Below the pieces are notes generated by a model. The model had not been told where the DNA came from. It worked only from the letters and a program-made list of their open reading frames with translations, and made no database searches. Made by a program: the position numbers and the translations under genes. Of a stretch of 64,000 bases of DNA, positions 1 to 10,600 are shown piece by piece (position 1 is the first letter of the stretch; the number at the start of each line of letters is the position of its first letter). The DNA is from Lineus longissimus. Taxonomy: Eukaryota > Nemertea > Pilidiophora > Heteronemertea > Lineidae. The stretch covers positions 21,270,599-21,334,598 of the forward strand of contig NC_088309.1 of NCBI RefSeq assembly GCF_910592395.1. The letters run 5' to 3'.

Positions 1-558
1 TTAGGAAAACAACATTTGTGCTGAGGATATCAAGGAATATTGGACAAGGTGTATGAATCAGTATTATCGATGCACAAGGCCAAAGCTTGACGATATTTTT
101 TTGGTTTGAATACATGTATATATGTATGGTAAAGGCATTTGAGGCCTTGTGGATTACAGCAAAAAACAAGAGAACAGAAGAAAACTAAAGTTTAACACCT
201 GATGTTGTTTACTTATTGAACCATAGAAGTCGACATTCTCATAACCAAACAGTAAATGCGATTACCTCTTTGTCATCCTGAGGAAATCAAGGATTAGCAG
301 TGCCGGAGAAGCGAACATTAACCCCTGATTTTGTGGAATTCTATTGACTATTGTGGGACCAGTTCAATTCATGCATTGTGGTGAAGTGTTTGTTGGTTTA
401 TGTAATGTCATTATGTGTGCTCAGTTGGGCTGCCGTGCGTTGGCAAATAAATCAGACTGGTATATAGAACCAATGTGTTCGGATGTGTTTCTTGAAGCTG
501 GAGAATTTCAAAGATTTCCTCAGGATGCTCCTTTGTGGATTTCGAATCCGCCCCACGG

Positions 559-637
559 TTTTTGTATCCGGTACGCATGTGCACACTAGATTTTGATACA
601 GTTCTCAGTCGTGCGCTTGCGTAACCGGATACAAAAT
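559..637. repeat. Short inverted repeat (about 26-bp arms)
   Basis: The left arm around 559-584 (ttttgtatccggtacgcatg...) pairs with the right arm around 611-637 (gtgcgcttgcgtaaccggat, then acaaaat). There is one single-base indel and two or three mismatches. The loop is about 26 bp. Overlapping open frames here are by-products of the hairpin. It may be a small fold-back element. Confidence 0.65.
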
Positions 638-3600
638 ATGGAAATTGTTTCAGATCTGCACTGAAATCGTGGCTGTGCCGATTCAATGTAGACGGAAGTA
701 CTGGACCAAAAAATATGTTATGACTATTTTCTCATTTTTAGCATAATGCACGATACAGGTTACGAACGACTCAAATCACATCACTCTCTATAGGACGGTA
801 ACCAGTCTCACCTGAAAAGCGCTTCACCCAATAGTTCGATGATAAAATATTATCAATAGTTTAAGTCAATTTTCAAGTTCCATCACAGATTCTTTTAGTT
901 TGTCAACATTTCGCTTTATCCGTCGTGACCCCTCCTCGCATCAGTAATACATTGTACCAAATAAACGGCAAGGATTTGTGAGACGCCGATTTCTTTTTCT
1001 TGTGCAAACCTTTTTTTCACGAAAAATGGCAAGAAACCTATATATACCTCCACTTCCGTATCAGTTCCTATTGCACAATTTTGGTTTGTCTGAAAAAAAA
1101 TCGTTGCTCATAGAAGACTTCGGAACTGTAAATAGGTTCGGTTGATCTCAATATCTTAGTGTTACCGTGCAATAGACAGCTGAGATACCTTAACTTTTCA
1201 ATAGGGGGGCACCGAGAAATATAGCGTTTACCACTCAAAGAAGTGTACCAGGCAAAAACGGAAACCCTCAAAAACGTTACGCTGGTCTCCATATTGGGTA
1301 AAACGGGTATGCAGAGAATGATGCATGCGTTACAATTTTTGATACCAACTACATACATATAAGCCCATATACGATCAGGGGCGCCGCTCCTATTGGCAGT
1401 GTCAACATTTTATTACAATGTACATGTATGATCTTGTACTGATTTCTTTGCAAAAACATAACTCTTAGTATTGATCATATATCATCATCGTGCAAGACAT
1501 TCGGGCATAAACATTTATATCAAGTAAATCTGGTTTTACAACTTACGATAGGGAATAAATGTCCAAAAAGGTCTGGTTCGTTCGTTCAGAATTTGCTGTT
1601 GAATAGATTTAATCAATATAACGTCGTGTATAGCGGCGAATAAGGTCTGCTGGCTAATGGTGGTATACATTTGGTTGCTGTAATACGGATATGTTCTTTT
1701 TTCTTCCCAGCGGGTCACATGTCGACACTACACCCGAACGAACCACAGCTTTAAGAAACAATTGTCTGTTTGCATTAGTGTGTTATAGTATATATAAGTA
1801 TTTGACATAAATTTTCATCAGGCATCTTTGTCGCGCCAACAGGGACATGCACTTCAAAGGGATGATTCGTCACTATAAAAATGTTACCATGTTAGTAAGC
1901 TGCAAGTCAACGGCAGATTCGAGTCGCCGACAGGAAATGTGATTTGTGTCACTTGACGGCGACAAGTATATATTATGTAAACGTTTGGTTATCAGCTTCG
2001 AGGCTATTTTTGATTCAAGGCTTTTCCGGACGCCATCAGTCTGTTCCCGGAAAGGGAGAATATGTGTACATGCAGAACCCAATGATCAGTCGGACTCTCC
2101 TCTATAGTCTAAAGCAAAAAAGAGGTCGAGTCCTGTTTTAACACACTTTCGGATTGGGGACCATTTTTGCTGCATGAGGCCTTTTCAATGGCAGCACGTC
2201 ATGGAGAAAATGATTTTCATTGGTTAAATGCAGTGCCATGTACATTTACGTTTGCAACTTCTTTTCTCGGTGGTGGTGGTGATTCAAATACTGGTCACAG
2301 GCGACAGTAAAGACAGAAATCATTTGTTACTGGTGAACTGAGGAGAGAAAGTAACTGAAAGGAATGCCTCTTTTGACCTGTTGACAAAAGACTCCCCTGC
2401 GAATCTACTGTGGCCCGTAACTGGTACAGGTATTATCAAAGCACCACCGGCCACCGCGATTAAAATACGTCTATCTTGTGACTTAAAGCCTGCATGCGTT
2501 TTTTTGACCGAAGTCGCGGCGATACGGGTCGAGTGTCATTGCAGTATCGTACAGCGAAAACATGGCGAACCGGTTTTTCTTTTGATTTGCATATCCCCAC
2601 CTCAAATAATCTCATCAAACTGAACTATGATACACTGTGCAAATTGTAGATTCTTATTGACACCAACAAATAGGACACGATTTCGGCAAGACTACGTACG
2701 ATGCAATAGTAAATATAAAACAAGTATATGAGTATATTTGTAACCCGACATTCCTCCATTATACTAGAGAAAGAAATTCTAGTTAAAACAAGCCGGCTAC
2801 TGAGTGTCTTGCCACCTTAGTTCACATGGTCGTAACCAAATCCTGTGCGATGAAATCCCAAAATAATGTTTGCAGTTTTAAATTCAAAGTAACATACACA
2901 GTACCTCTCCGCCGGAAATCGAACACTTTCTGAGAGGACCTTCAAATATAATGTAGTACATGTACATGTACAATCAAATGAAATACATGTAGCAAAAGTG
3001 GCTGTGCATGTTTTTAATCGCCAAATCTTTTTCGACAGTTGTGTTGTCCTCAATCAATTACTAAAATAGCAACATGTCCTGGATTTTATGGAAACATCAT
3101 GCGGGCTGTCCCAATAATACTTGGACTCTAGCAAAATACATTTAATGGCATACGGTTCGCAGCTTGAAACGATCGGACACGTTAAAAAAAAACTAATTCG
3201 GGGTAAGATGTATGTGCTCATGTCCATGTAAAAACTTCCTTACAGTTATTCGCGTATTCTTCATAGTATACAATATATCTTGCCGAACGCTGAAAACGAC
3301 GACGAAGAGCGGGTCGGCGACATTCGTAACGACAGGTTTTTACTTGTCGCCGTGTGCATCGTTTGAGTTGTGTACGCTGCTCGGCGTTGCTCAGCAAAAT
3401 ACATTGCTGTATCCATGGTAATTGTTTCGCATACCGGTATACTCAAAATTATGTAATCCAACAAAACTAACCGACAAAAAATTGTCGAATGATATGCAGT
3501 GTACACTTATGAAAGACTAGACTTCCAGAAAATCAAATTGATGTACTCCACCTCGAGAAAGGGTTCTGTCGTGTGTTTTTGGCCGTTATCTGTTGCAATG

Positions 3601-3821
3601 GATCCAGACCATTCAGGATTTTCCTCAAGAATACTTTTGTAATTGTCGTTTTGTCCAATCCGAAGCACCGAATCCTGTGTCAAATTGATAAGAGAAGTCT
3701 TTAGAAAAAAACAAAGTTTAACGAACAGAATACGCTACCGGTAGTTTTAGTAGTTTGTTACTTCGCCCATTCACCAAAGGAAAAGAGTGAATTGAAAAAT
3801 ATCGGGGATGTTTTTCTGACA

Positions 3822-4000
3822 TTGGTTTCTCTGTCAGTCGGTTAATCCAACCAGAAACGCTCCTGAGTCACGGAGACGCATTTGCCCTAGAACAAATAAA
3901 GAAAAATCTGCCTCAAAAAGAAAAAGGCTGTTTGTCCGATCTTTGGTTCCCTGCCTCTCGTTTTATCCAATCAGAAACGCTGATTCATGCGTCACCAAGA
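3822..4000. repeat. Diverged ~120-bp direct duplication
   Basis: The stretch ttggtttctctgtcagtcgg, then ttaatccaaccagaaacgct, near 3822-3861 is echoed at 3943-3981. There it reads ttggttccctgcctctcg, then ttttatccaatcagaaacgct. The offset is 120-121 bp. Downstream, tgagtcacggagacgc corresponds to tcatgcgtcaccaagac more loosely. It looks like an old tandem duplication. No coding potential was recognised. Confidence 0.55.
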
Positions 4001-5031
4001 CAGTACTCGTTTACGAACCAATCGTTATTTGGCTTCTACATGTACGTCTTCTGGAAAATGATGAATGGACAGAATGGTTGTGTTCTCGTTTGTTCAGTAT
4101 ATAAGGTGATTACAGTTTACAAAACTCCCGTGAATTTCACATATAGATGAGAAATCATTATGTGCAAAAACTACAAGAAGTCGATCTTGTCCTGGTATGG
4201 GATCGTCCCTGTGGTGGTAGAGTACCAGGAGGCGAGATGTTAGGCCCGCCTCATCATTGTAAGCCGAGTAACCGGCGGGAGTCCTCCGTAGCGCGGCTCT
4301 TCCTATAATGAAAAAGATGACGATAATAAAAAAGTCTTCAGTGGAAGCCATGAATGGTTCTGGTGCAATCACAGATAGGAAGTTATAACTTCCTTGTCAG
4401 AGCGATCACGCTACATCGGCAATGCTGCAACAAGTTCTTTGGAAATTGATGAGATGGCACCACTAGAAAAGCTGCATCTCATGCAGTTTTGGTGACCACA
4501 ACTCGGTTCGTGCTGTGGAATGGGAAAAAGTAAAACGCCTATAGCTCATACGCTTGAGAATTTTGACGAAGGATACGTTTCCTTTTAAATAAGTGTAACC
4601 TTATGAAAGTACTTGAGTGGTCATTCCATCATACATCTTTTAAATCTTCATGACAAGGCATGAATTGACCACAGATTCCACCTACCTTGCTCTGGCACTC
4701 TTTGCTTGTTGTTTTCCGAGCGCCTCTCTCAACTTTCGGTAATCCCACGACCGCTTCCGAAAATATCCCGACTCCACACTTCCCATACATCCCTTAAAAG
4801 TTTTGTATCTTGAATCGAGGTTGTTATATGCGGCTAAATCGAGACCTTTCATAATTGTCAATACTTTGTCCAGTGACGTATCTGCAAGAACAATAAAAAA
4901 TGAAATTAAAATGAATTCGATTGAAAAAGTACATCACTTAGATGCCAATGGATTAAACGTCTATCGGGAGTATCTGAAAAAGAAATAGAGAGTGAAATTA
5001 ATGCCTCTCAGTAATTAACCTTTTACGCCAA

Positions 5032-5107
5032 CTGACAGAATCTATAGAAATTGTGTCGTGTTTTTCAAGCTGACAGAATCTATAGAAATTGTGTCGTGTT
5101 TTTCAAG
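5032..5107. repeat. Exact 38-bp tandem duplication
   Basis: Two head-to-tail copies of a 38-bp unit (starting ctgacagaatctatagaaat and ending tttttcaag) are identical base for base, at 5032-5069 and 5070-5107. Perfect identity implies a very recent slippage or duplication event, or an assembly artefact. Confidence 0.95.
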
Positions 5108-5216
5108 ATACAAATGTATTATCTAGCATTCCCGTTGAGAAATGGCTATCATCATTAAATATGTAGTTGTGAACATAAACCAATAGATGAATTGCCAAAA
5201 TTAGTGCCTTTTATAG

Positions 5217-5329
5217 TAACCGTTTCGGCTAAAAATCACGGTTAAAAACTAATTGTTTGGGTGACTTCGGGAGGGGGGATTTACCCCCTGCATGCATGCC
5301 CCCCCCCCCCCCACATAGCTGCGCCACTG
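5217..5329 (-). mobile_element. Possible hAT-like non-autonomous DNA transposon terminus with C14 tract
   Basis: Read on the minus strand the element would begin cagtggcgcagctatgtggg at 5329. It then runs into a 14-base G tract, a catgcatgc palindrome and gggggtaaatcccccc. CAGTGGCG termini followed by a G tract are common on hAT-superfamily elements in invertebrates. The opposite terminus and the 8-bp target duplication were not found, and the inner boundary is arbitrary. Confidence 0.35.
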
Positions 5330-6758
5330 ACATAACTGTCCCTATTAAACTAGAAATATGGGTAGTGATTATTGAGAACGCAATCGGAATGTGAATAGGT
5401 AACTCGTACATGGGTTGCGATGATTTAAAATGAAATACTGGTCTAGGAGGTGTGGCTCAATAATGAACCTTCGATCCGAAAATAACAATAATGACAAAGC
5501 TTCGGCCTCTAATTAAATTGTCGCTTTGCTGCCAAGTCATAAATGGAGATGAAGGGGTATGGCCGGCAGCAAGTAATGTTGCTACGCGGCGATAGAGGTT
5601 TTCATTTAAACCTAATCTACCTAATTATCACCAAAAGCAATGAGGAAAAACACTAATAAACTCTCCATACCGGCAGAATAATATGTTGAGGCAGAGATGA
5701 AGAAAGTTGGCGAAAATAACGCAGCCTCTCCTATCGGTGAAGGGTTTAGTGTTTCTTCAGGTAATAGGCACACTTGTAAGGTTTGAGGACCGGTCACACC
5801 CTGGAGTCTTTTCGGACTTTTCTCTTCCGAACAAAAACGAGTAACCTCAAGAGACATCTCTTTTTCAATCGCTGCGGAGTGTTGGAAATGTGCAGCTGTT
5901 AAATGTAAACGTATTCAGGCTTGGAATATCTTGTTGGATCAAAGTTAAAATGAAGAGGTGACCCCTCATTGTTTTCGCTGAAATAAAGTTGCTAAAAAGG
6001 AGGCAAACTCTTTTTAATAGCAGCCATTATTGTTATTGTTTGTTTACGATATCTTGGTAATGATTATCTTCCGCTATAGATAGAGTATACTTTGTCAGTG
6101 TAATGTTAATGCATTTAAGTAAAAGTGTGTGTATTGGTGGGCATTTTCTTCTAACACAAAACTACCTTTATGTAAGAAAACTGTCTTCTCAGCATTTAGT
6201 CTGTTGCTACATGAGGAGGCGCATGGAGGAGAATATGTGCATTTTCCTCCTGGTCACCTAAATCCCATACCAAGTTCTCCCTCTAAATCACAGTGGGCGA
6301 AATCAAAACAAGAGGCCGGAACATGACGTCAGGACCATCGGACAATATATTGTCTATCCAAATTGAATATCTCCACTTTCGTACATTTCAGAAACGTCCT
6401 TACATCAGTGAAACCAGAGTACACACCTTCGGTCATACTGCAGTCATCCCGTCATTTAAGTAAGGCCCCAAGGTCGGGTATTAACAACCTGCATCCTCAG
6501 TCGCGGTGTCACTCACTGAGTGAACAAGCCGTAAAGACATGAAAACCGTCGCACGACGAGACCAAGTAAAACACAAATCGTGTAGCGAGTAACTTTGACT
6601 TGTTCTTTCCTGGTCTGTCGATATGACACAAAAATATGCTTTGGAACCCAGGTTTGGTTTGATGTATAATATCACATTACTATACAGTCTTTGGTGACTC
6701 AGCCCGCGATATATCCGAATCTACCAGGTTTTCTATTTTACTAGTAACTGCTGACGAA

Positions 6759-6855
6759 GCGCGATATTGTATCGCCACTTCGTTCGTGCCATTCGCGTCA
6801 TTAAAAAGTTGCCATACGCACAATATTCGCACGACGTTGCGATGTAATATCGGGC
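6759..6855. repeat. Diverged inverted repeat (about 30-bp arms)
   Basis: The left sequence gcgcgatattgtatcgccac and its extension ttcgttcgtgc match the reverse complement of the right side, gcacgacgttgcgatgtaat followed by atcgggc. There are several substitutions and one small gap. The spacer is about 35 bp. No coding frame is visible. It is probably an old fold-back repeat. Confidence 0.5.
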
Positions 6856-7302
6856 AATGTTAGCTTTTTGCATCATCCATCTGCGTCCACTGATTTTAGA
6901 ACTGTCGGGAGTTACGGTTTACATTAAAGGCATCCGTAACATAACAACATAGTTATATGCTACGTTCTGCCCAGATCCCAATTCCGTATAGATATTTATC
7001 TAAATCTAATTAAGTTAAATCAAACAATCTGCCGAGGACATCTCTAAGAAGTTAATTCAGACTCTGTGAGTGTTCACGCAGACAGGAAATGAACTTCACT
7101 TAATCAAACATTTCAAGAAGCCAAGGCCAAACATACAAAGGAATGCGCCCCGTGTTTCAATGTGATGTCCCTGAGAAACAACATCACCGGTTCCCCGGCG
7201 GGTACAGACTTTCACAGCATCATGGCTTTTATCATACGGTGGTGCTAGTTTATCATAGTCACGGTTAATGTGTTCCATCGGAAACAGAAGTATTCAAATG
7301 AC

Positions 7303-7564
7303 GGGGCAGCGGTAGTGCAGTGGAAGAGAGTCGGCCTCATGATCAGGAGGTCGTGGGTTCGACTCCCGGCCGAGTCACTGCTTACTTCCCCTACTGGTCG
7401 AGTTCAAGTGAGCACCTTCTGGTTGCTCCTTGAAACCCCTGATTAATTTCTGTGGAGACCGGGGTAATAATGTGATATCCCAAAGCGCTTTGAGCGAGAA
7501 CTAATAATAGTGCATGTCACGGAATTGCGCTATATAAAAGACTCATTATTATATTATTATATAA
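7303..7564 (+). mobile_element. tRNA-derived SINE with ATT-repeat tail
   Basis: The 5' end resembles a tRNA with RNA polymerase III promoter boxes: an A-box-like ggtagtgcagtgg at 7311-7323 and a perfect B box ggttcgactcc at 7356-7366. By alignment the anticodon position reads CAT (7338-7340, Met-like), but the anticodon stem is mismatched, so this is not a functional tRNA. About 130 bp of non-tRNA body follow, containing a caaagcgctttgag palindrome (7481-7494). The 3' end has the gcgctatataaaa motif (7528-7540) and a (ATT)n tail ending near 7564, both typical of animal SINEs. No clear target-site duplication is visible. SINEs carry no protein and rely on LINE machinery in trans. Confidence 0.85.
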
Positions 7565-9027
7565 TGGTGCAAAAAGGTCTTCATTGATATATTGAAAAAT
7601 CTCTACTGTCACTTGTAGAAATGGCTGTCGTGAAATGATATGTATACAGCACTCAGCCAAAATGCTTGTATAAACACATGTCCTTGTAATTCGCTGTACA
7701 ATAGGTGCCCCTTTAACCGTAATGGACATGGGGGTGACTGCATTGTCCTTTAAGTAACATGTATTAGATGTGATGCTTTGATCAGGAAATGTCATATAAA
7801 AGCACTTTGGTTCACTGGCTCCGGTAATGACGAGTTCGCTGTACCAGTCAGGGAAGCTTCCACGAACGGTTCGACAATATATGCCAGGCGAATATATAGC
7901 CGTGGAGTTTCACGCTAGATCTGCAGCTCATCCTGGCACCAGTTTTTTTCAATATACTCCCCCTCTCACTCTTTTCTATCTTCCTTTTGTATGCGAGGCG
8001 GATTCTCACGATGGATCCAAAGCTGTGCCGACCCACGTGACCGCCGAATACAATATGTACAGAAGTAAATGTGCGATATCTCGCTATCTTCCCGATTTTT
8101 ACCTGGTTTTACACCAAAAGACAGAAGAGCGAATTCACCTGGGAAATCATCACCGAAATCAACAAGGACATCACGAGCCTTTTAGCGCACACCTTTAGAA
8201 ATGACAAAGGTTATAACGAGAATGCGGACAGGATCCCATGCAGACGAGGCGGTAATCGAACATGTGGATGTGAATGGTGAAACAGCCCAATTTATCGACA
8301 ACTCGCAGTTCGGGGATCATTCCCTTGACTGCGCACTGCAGGCCGACATGAACGAGTTTCATTCTTGAACGGGATTAGCCTCGCGGAGTTCACGTTGCCA
8401 GATTCCTTGCGAGATGTCGATCAGTACCCATTTCTGTTGTATCACTCGTTTAGCATGTTAAGTTCATCAATATATACATGAACAACAAACTCTGGCAGTT
8501 CATTCCGTTGCCAGTGTGCGATTAACAGCCAATGGTTGATTAGTGTTACCAGTAAACGTCATTTGAAAAGAAACCGATATAATTCCTTTGAAGTCCGGTA
8601 AACATAAAGTAAACATAATTCATGAGTCTCTTTAATCTAACACAAATTGTGCGGGGATGAAGGAGAACGATGAAGAAGACATTAACTGCAGCCCGATCGT
8701 GGCGAGCTAAGCCTTGACTTACAGAATTGAAACAAGGAAAGAACGTTATACCTACATACGAAGTACAATACATGCAGATATTTACAATTGCATTATTCAA
8801 CATCGAAGAGGCGGTGCCGGCGTCAGCAGGATCCGCTGGTCTGACATGGCTATTTCCGACTGAGCTGCTAGTGAACTGATTTATTAGAGAAGGGTTCTCC
8901 CTGGGGCTCTCCTCTGGCCATCATAGACACAAGCTAATTTCCCAAGCCCTATTGTACCTCGAAAATCCAATCTTTATTGGCCTTGATTATATCACGAAGA
9001 AAAACTTTACGCTGGTTCCTCTAAGAT

Positions 9028-9065
9028 AAAAATGATGAAGGTATAATCATACCTCCATCATTTTT
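9028..9065. repeat. Compact hairpin, 17-bp arms with 4-base loop
   Basis: The arm aaaaatgatgaaggtat (9028-9044) and its complement atacctccatcattttt (9049-9065) differ by a single base. They are separated by only aatc. The stem is shorter than a usual animal microRNA precursor, so I call it a palindromic repeat and not an RNA gene. Confidence 0.75.
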
Positions 9066-10510
9066 AGAGCTACACCATGTTCCTTGTACATGTAGATGTA
9101 CGTAAAATACAACACTAACCCATTTTCTCAACACAAGCAGGCACTATAGTCATCGCCTGTGCACCAATGCCAAGAAAATCGTTTTGACTGTGCCGTAAAC
9201 TGCACTGGTGAGTACGCTGTAGCTTTGGAAAATAATGTTCGTTACACAAGTGACTTCCTGTCATAGAAGCTATATCCAAAAGAAAAGCACTTCCAGCGGA
9301 TATAAACGCCTCTTTTTGGCACAAACTCGTAGCAAGCGTAAAGGGTCAAAGACACACAGGCACCACTCCACAAAGGAAGAGACTTCCACAATGTCATTAA
9401 AACAGCACCAGTCCTATGGAGTCTCATCAATCGTTGGGTTTGGTCGTCCTGAACGTACATTTACTTGCACAGGTACATGTAATGTACATATACAAACTGA
9501 CATGTAAGGTATAAAAATGTAGGGAGTTGTACCACCAGATTCGTTGATCGAGTGTAAGATTTTTTTTCAGGAACATCACAACATGCACTCCGCTTCAAAA
9601 GCATTTAGCAAAATTTTATTTGAGCTAATTCTGCTCAATTAGTAACAGTCACAGTCTTACTTGTCAGTCTTTCTACAGAAGAAAGAACCACACCCTGATT
9701 GACAATTTTGCTGGATGTACTCGGGCAAAGATTACCTCAATAAATACCGGCCTTTTTGGAGAACGTCAACTTTGGTCGAAGTCATCACTCTCACAACGTT
9801 GTCTCAAAATCATGTTTTTACATCCCTGTCTGAGAATACAACACTAGACGAAGACTGCTGATAGGTCGGAGAGGTCATAAAAGGAACGAACCTGAACCAA
9901 AAAGGCTTCTCGTGAAGGCATTGACATCGCGATGCAGACGGACATTCGAGCCGTCAAATGATAACAGTTGATAGCTGATATACTGTTCGCGCCTCGGATC
10001 AAAGACCCACGTCAAAACCAATGACCAAGACTAATACATCTTCGTCGACATGAAAGATGGTGTAGCTTTATTCGTGATATTGCCCTTAACGTCTCCCAAG
10101 CGGTAGACTCTTTCTTCTGTTGTGTCTAGGCTGTTTTTTATGCTTTTATATAGCATGCCAATGACCATCGTTGATAAACTTTTGCATATATTTTCGATGG
10201 CCATTCTCCCTCGCGGACTATCAGCACATCTGTGGCGATATTTCATCATTCTAACATAAACAGCGGTAGAGCTATATCATTGAGGGCTCCCCAGCGATAG
10301 TTGGGATGATCCTTTGCGTGAATAATTTACCGGGGTAACGAATTACCTAGTATTACTCACTGCAGGGAAGCATGTTGTCATCAACGCTATAGGTAGTCCG
10401 GTCATGGTAACAGCAATTCAATAGGCAACGAACAGATTTCTACTAAACGCCACCAAAATGGACGCGACTCTTAATACACGCTGTACAAAGATATTCCTAT
10501 TTTATAGTGC

Positions 10511-10600
10511 GTAATTGCATTACAAACCTGGTGACTAGGCAACCGTTTGTGTAAGATCGAATGATGTAATGCATGATTGCATAACAAACCTGGTGACATA
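10511..10600. repeat. Two direct copies of a ~25-bp sequence
   Basis: The copies are gtaattgcattacaaacctg followed by gtgac at 10511-10535, and tgattgcataacaaacctgg followed by tgacat at about 10574-10599. They lie about 64 bp apart with only a few differences. Overlapping minus-strand open frames contain the same peptide words because of this duplication. Confidence 0.6.

Larger units (their letters stand above)
1..7302. other. Gene-free stretch with small repeats
   Basis: Apart from the hairpins at 559-637 and 6759-6855, the duplications at 3822-4000 and 5032-5107 and the hAT-like end near 5.3 kb, I see no recognisable coding sequence. The open frames here are short, overlap on both strands and carry no known motif. 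A (GGT)4 run sits at about 2268-2280. Confidence 0.7.

Noticed and set aside
7827-8198. 123-codon plus-strand frame beside the SINE
   Set aside because: No motif. The more coding-like peptide in this area is in a different phase and further downstream (8199-8368).
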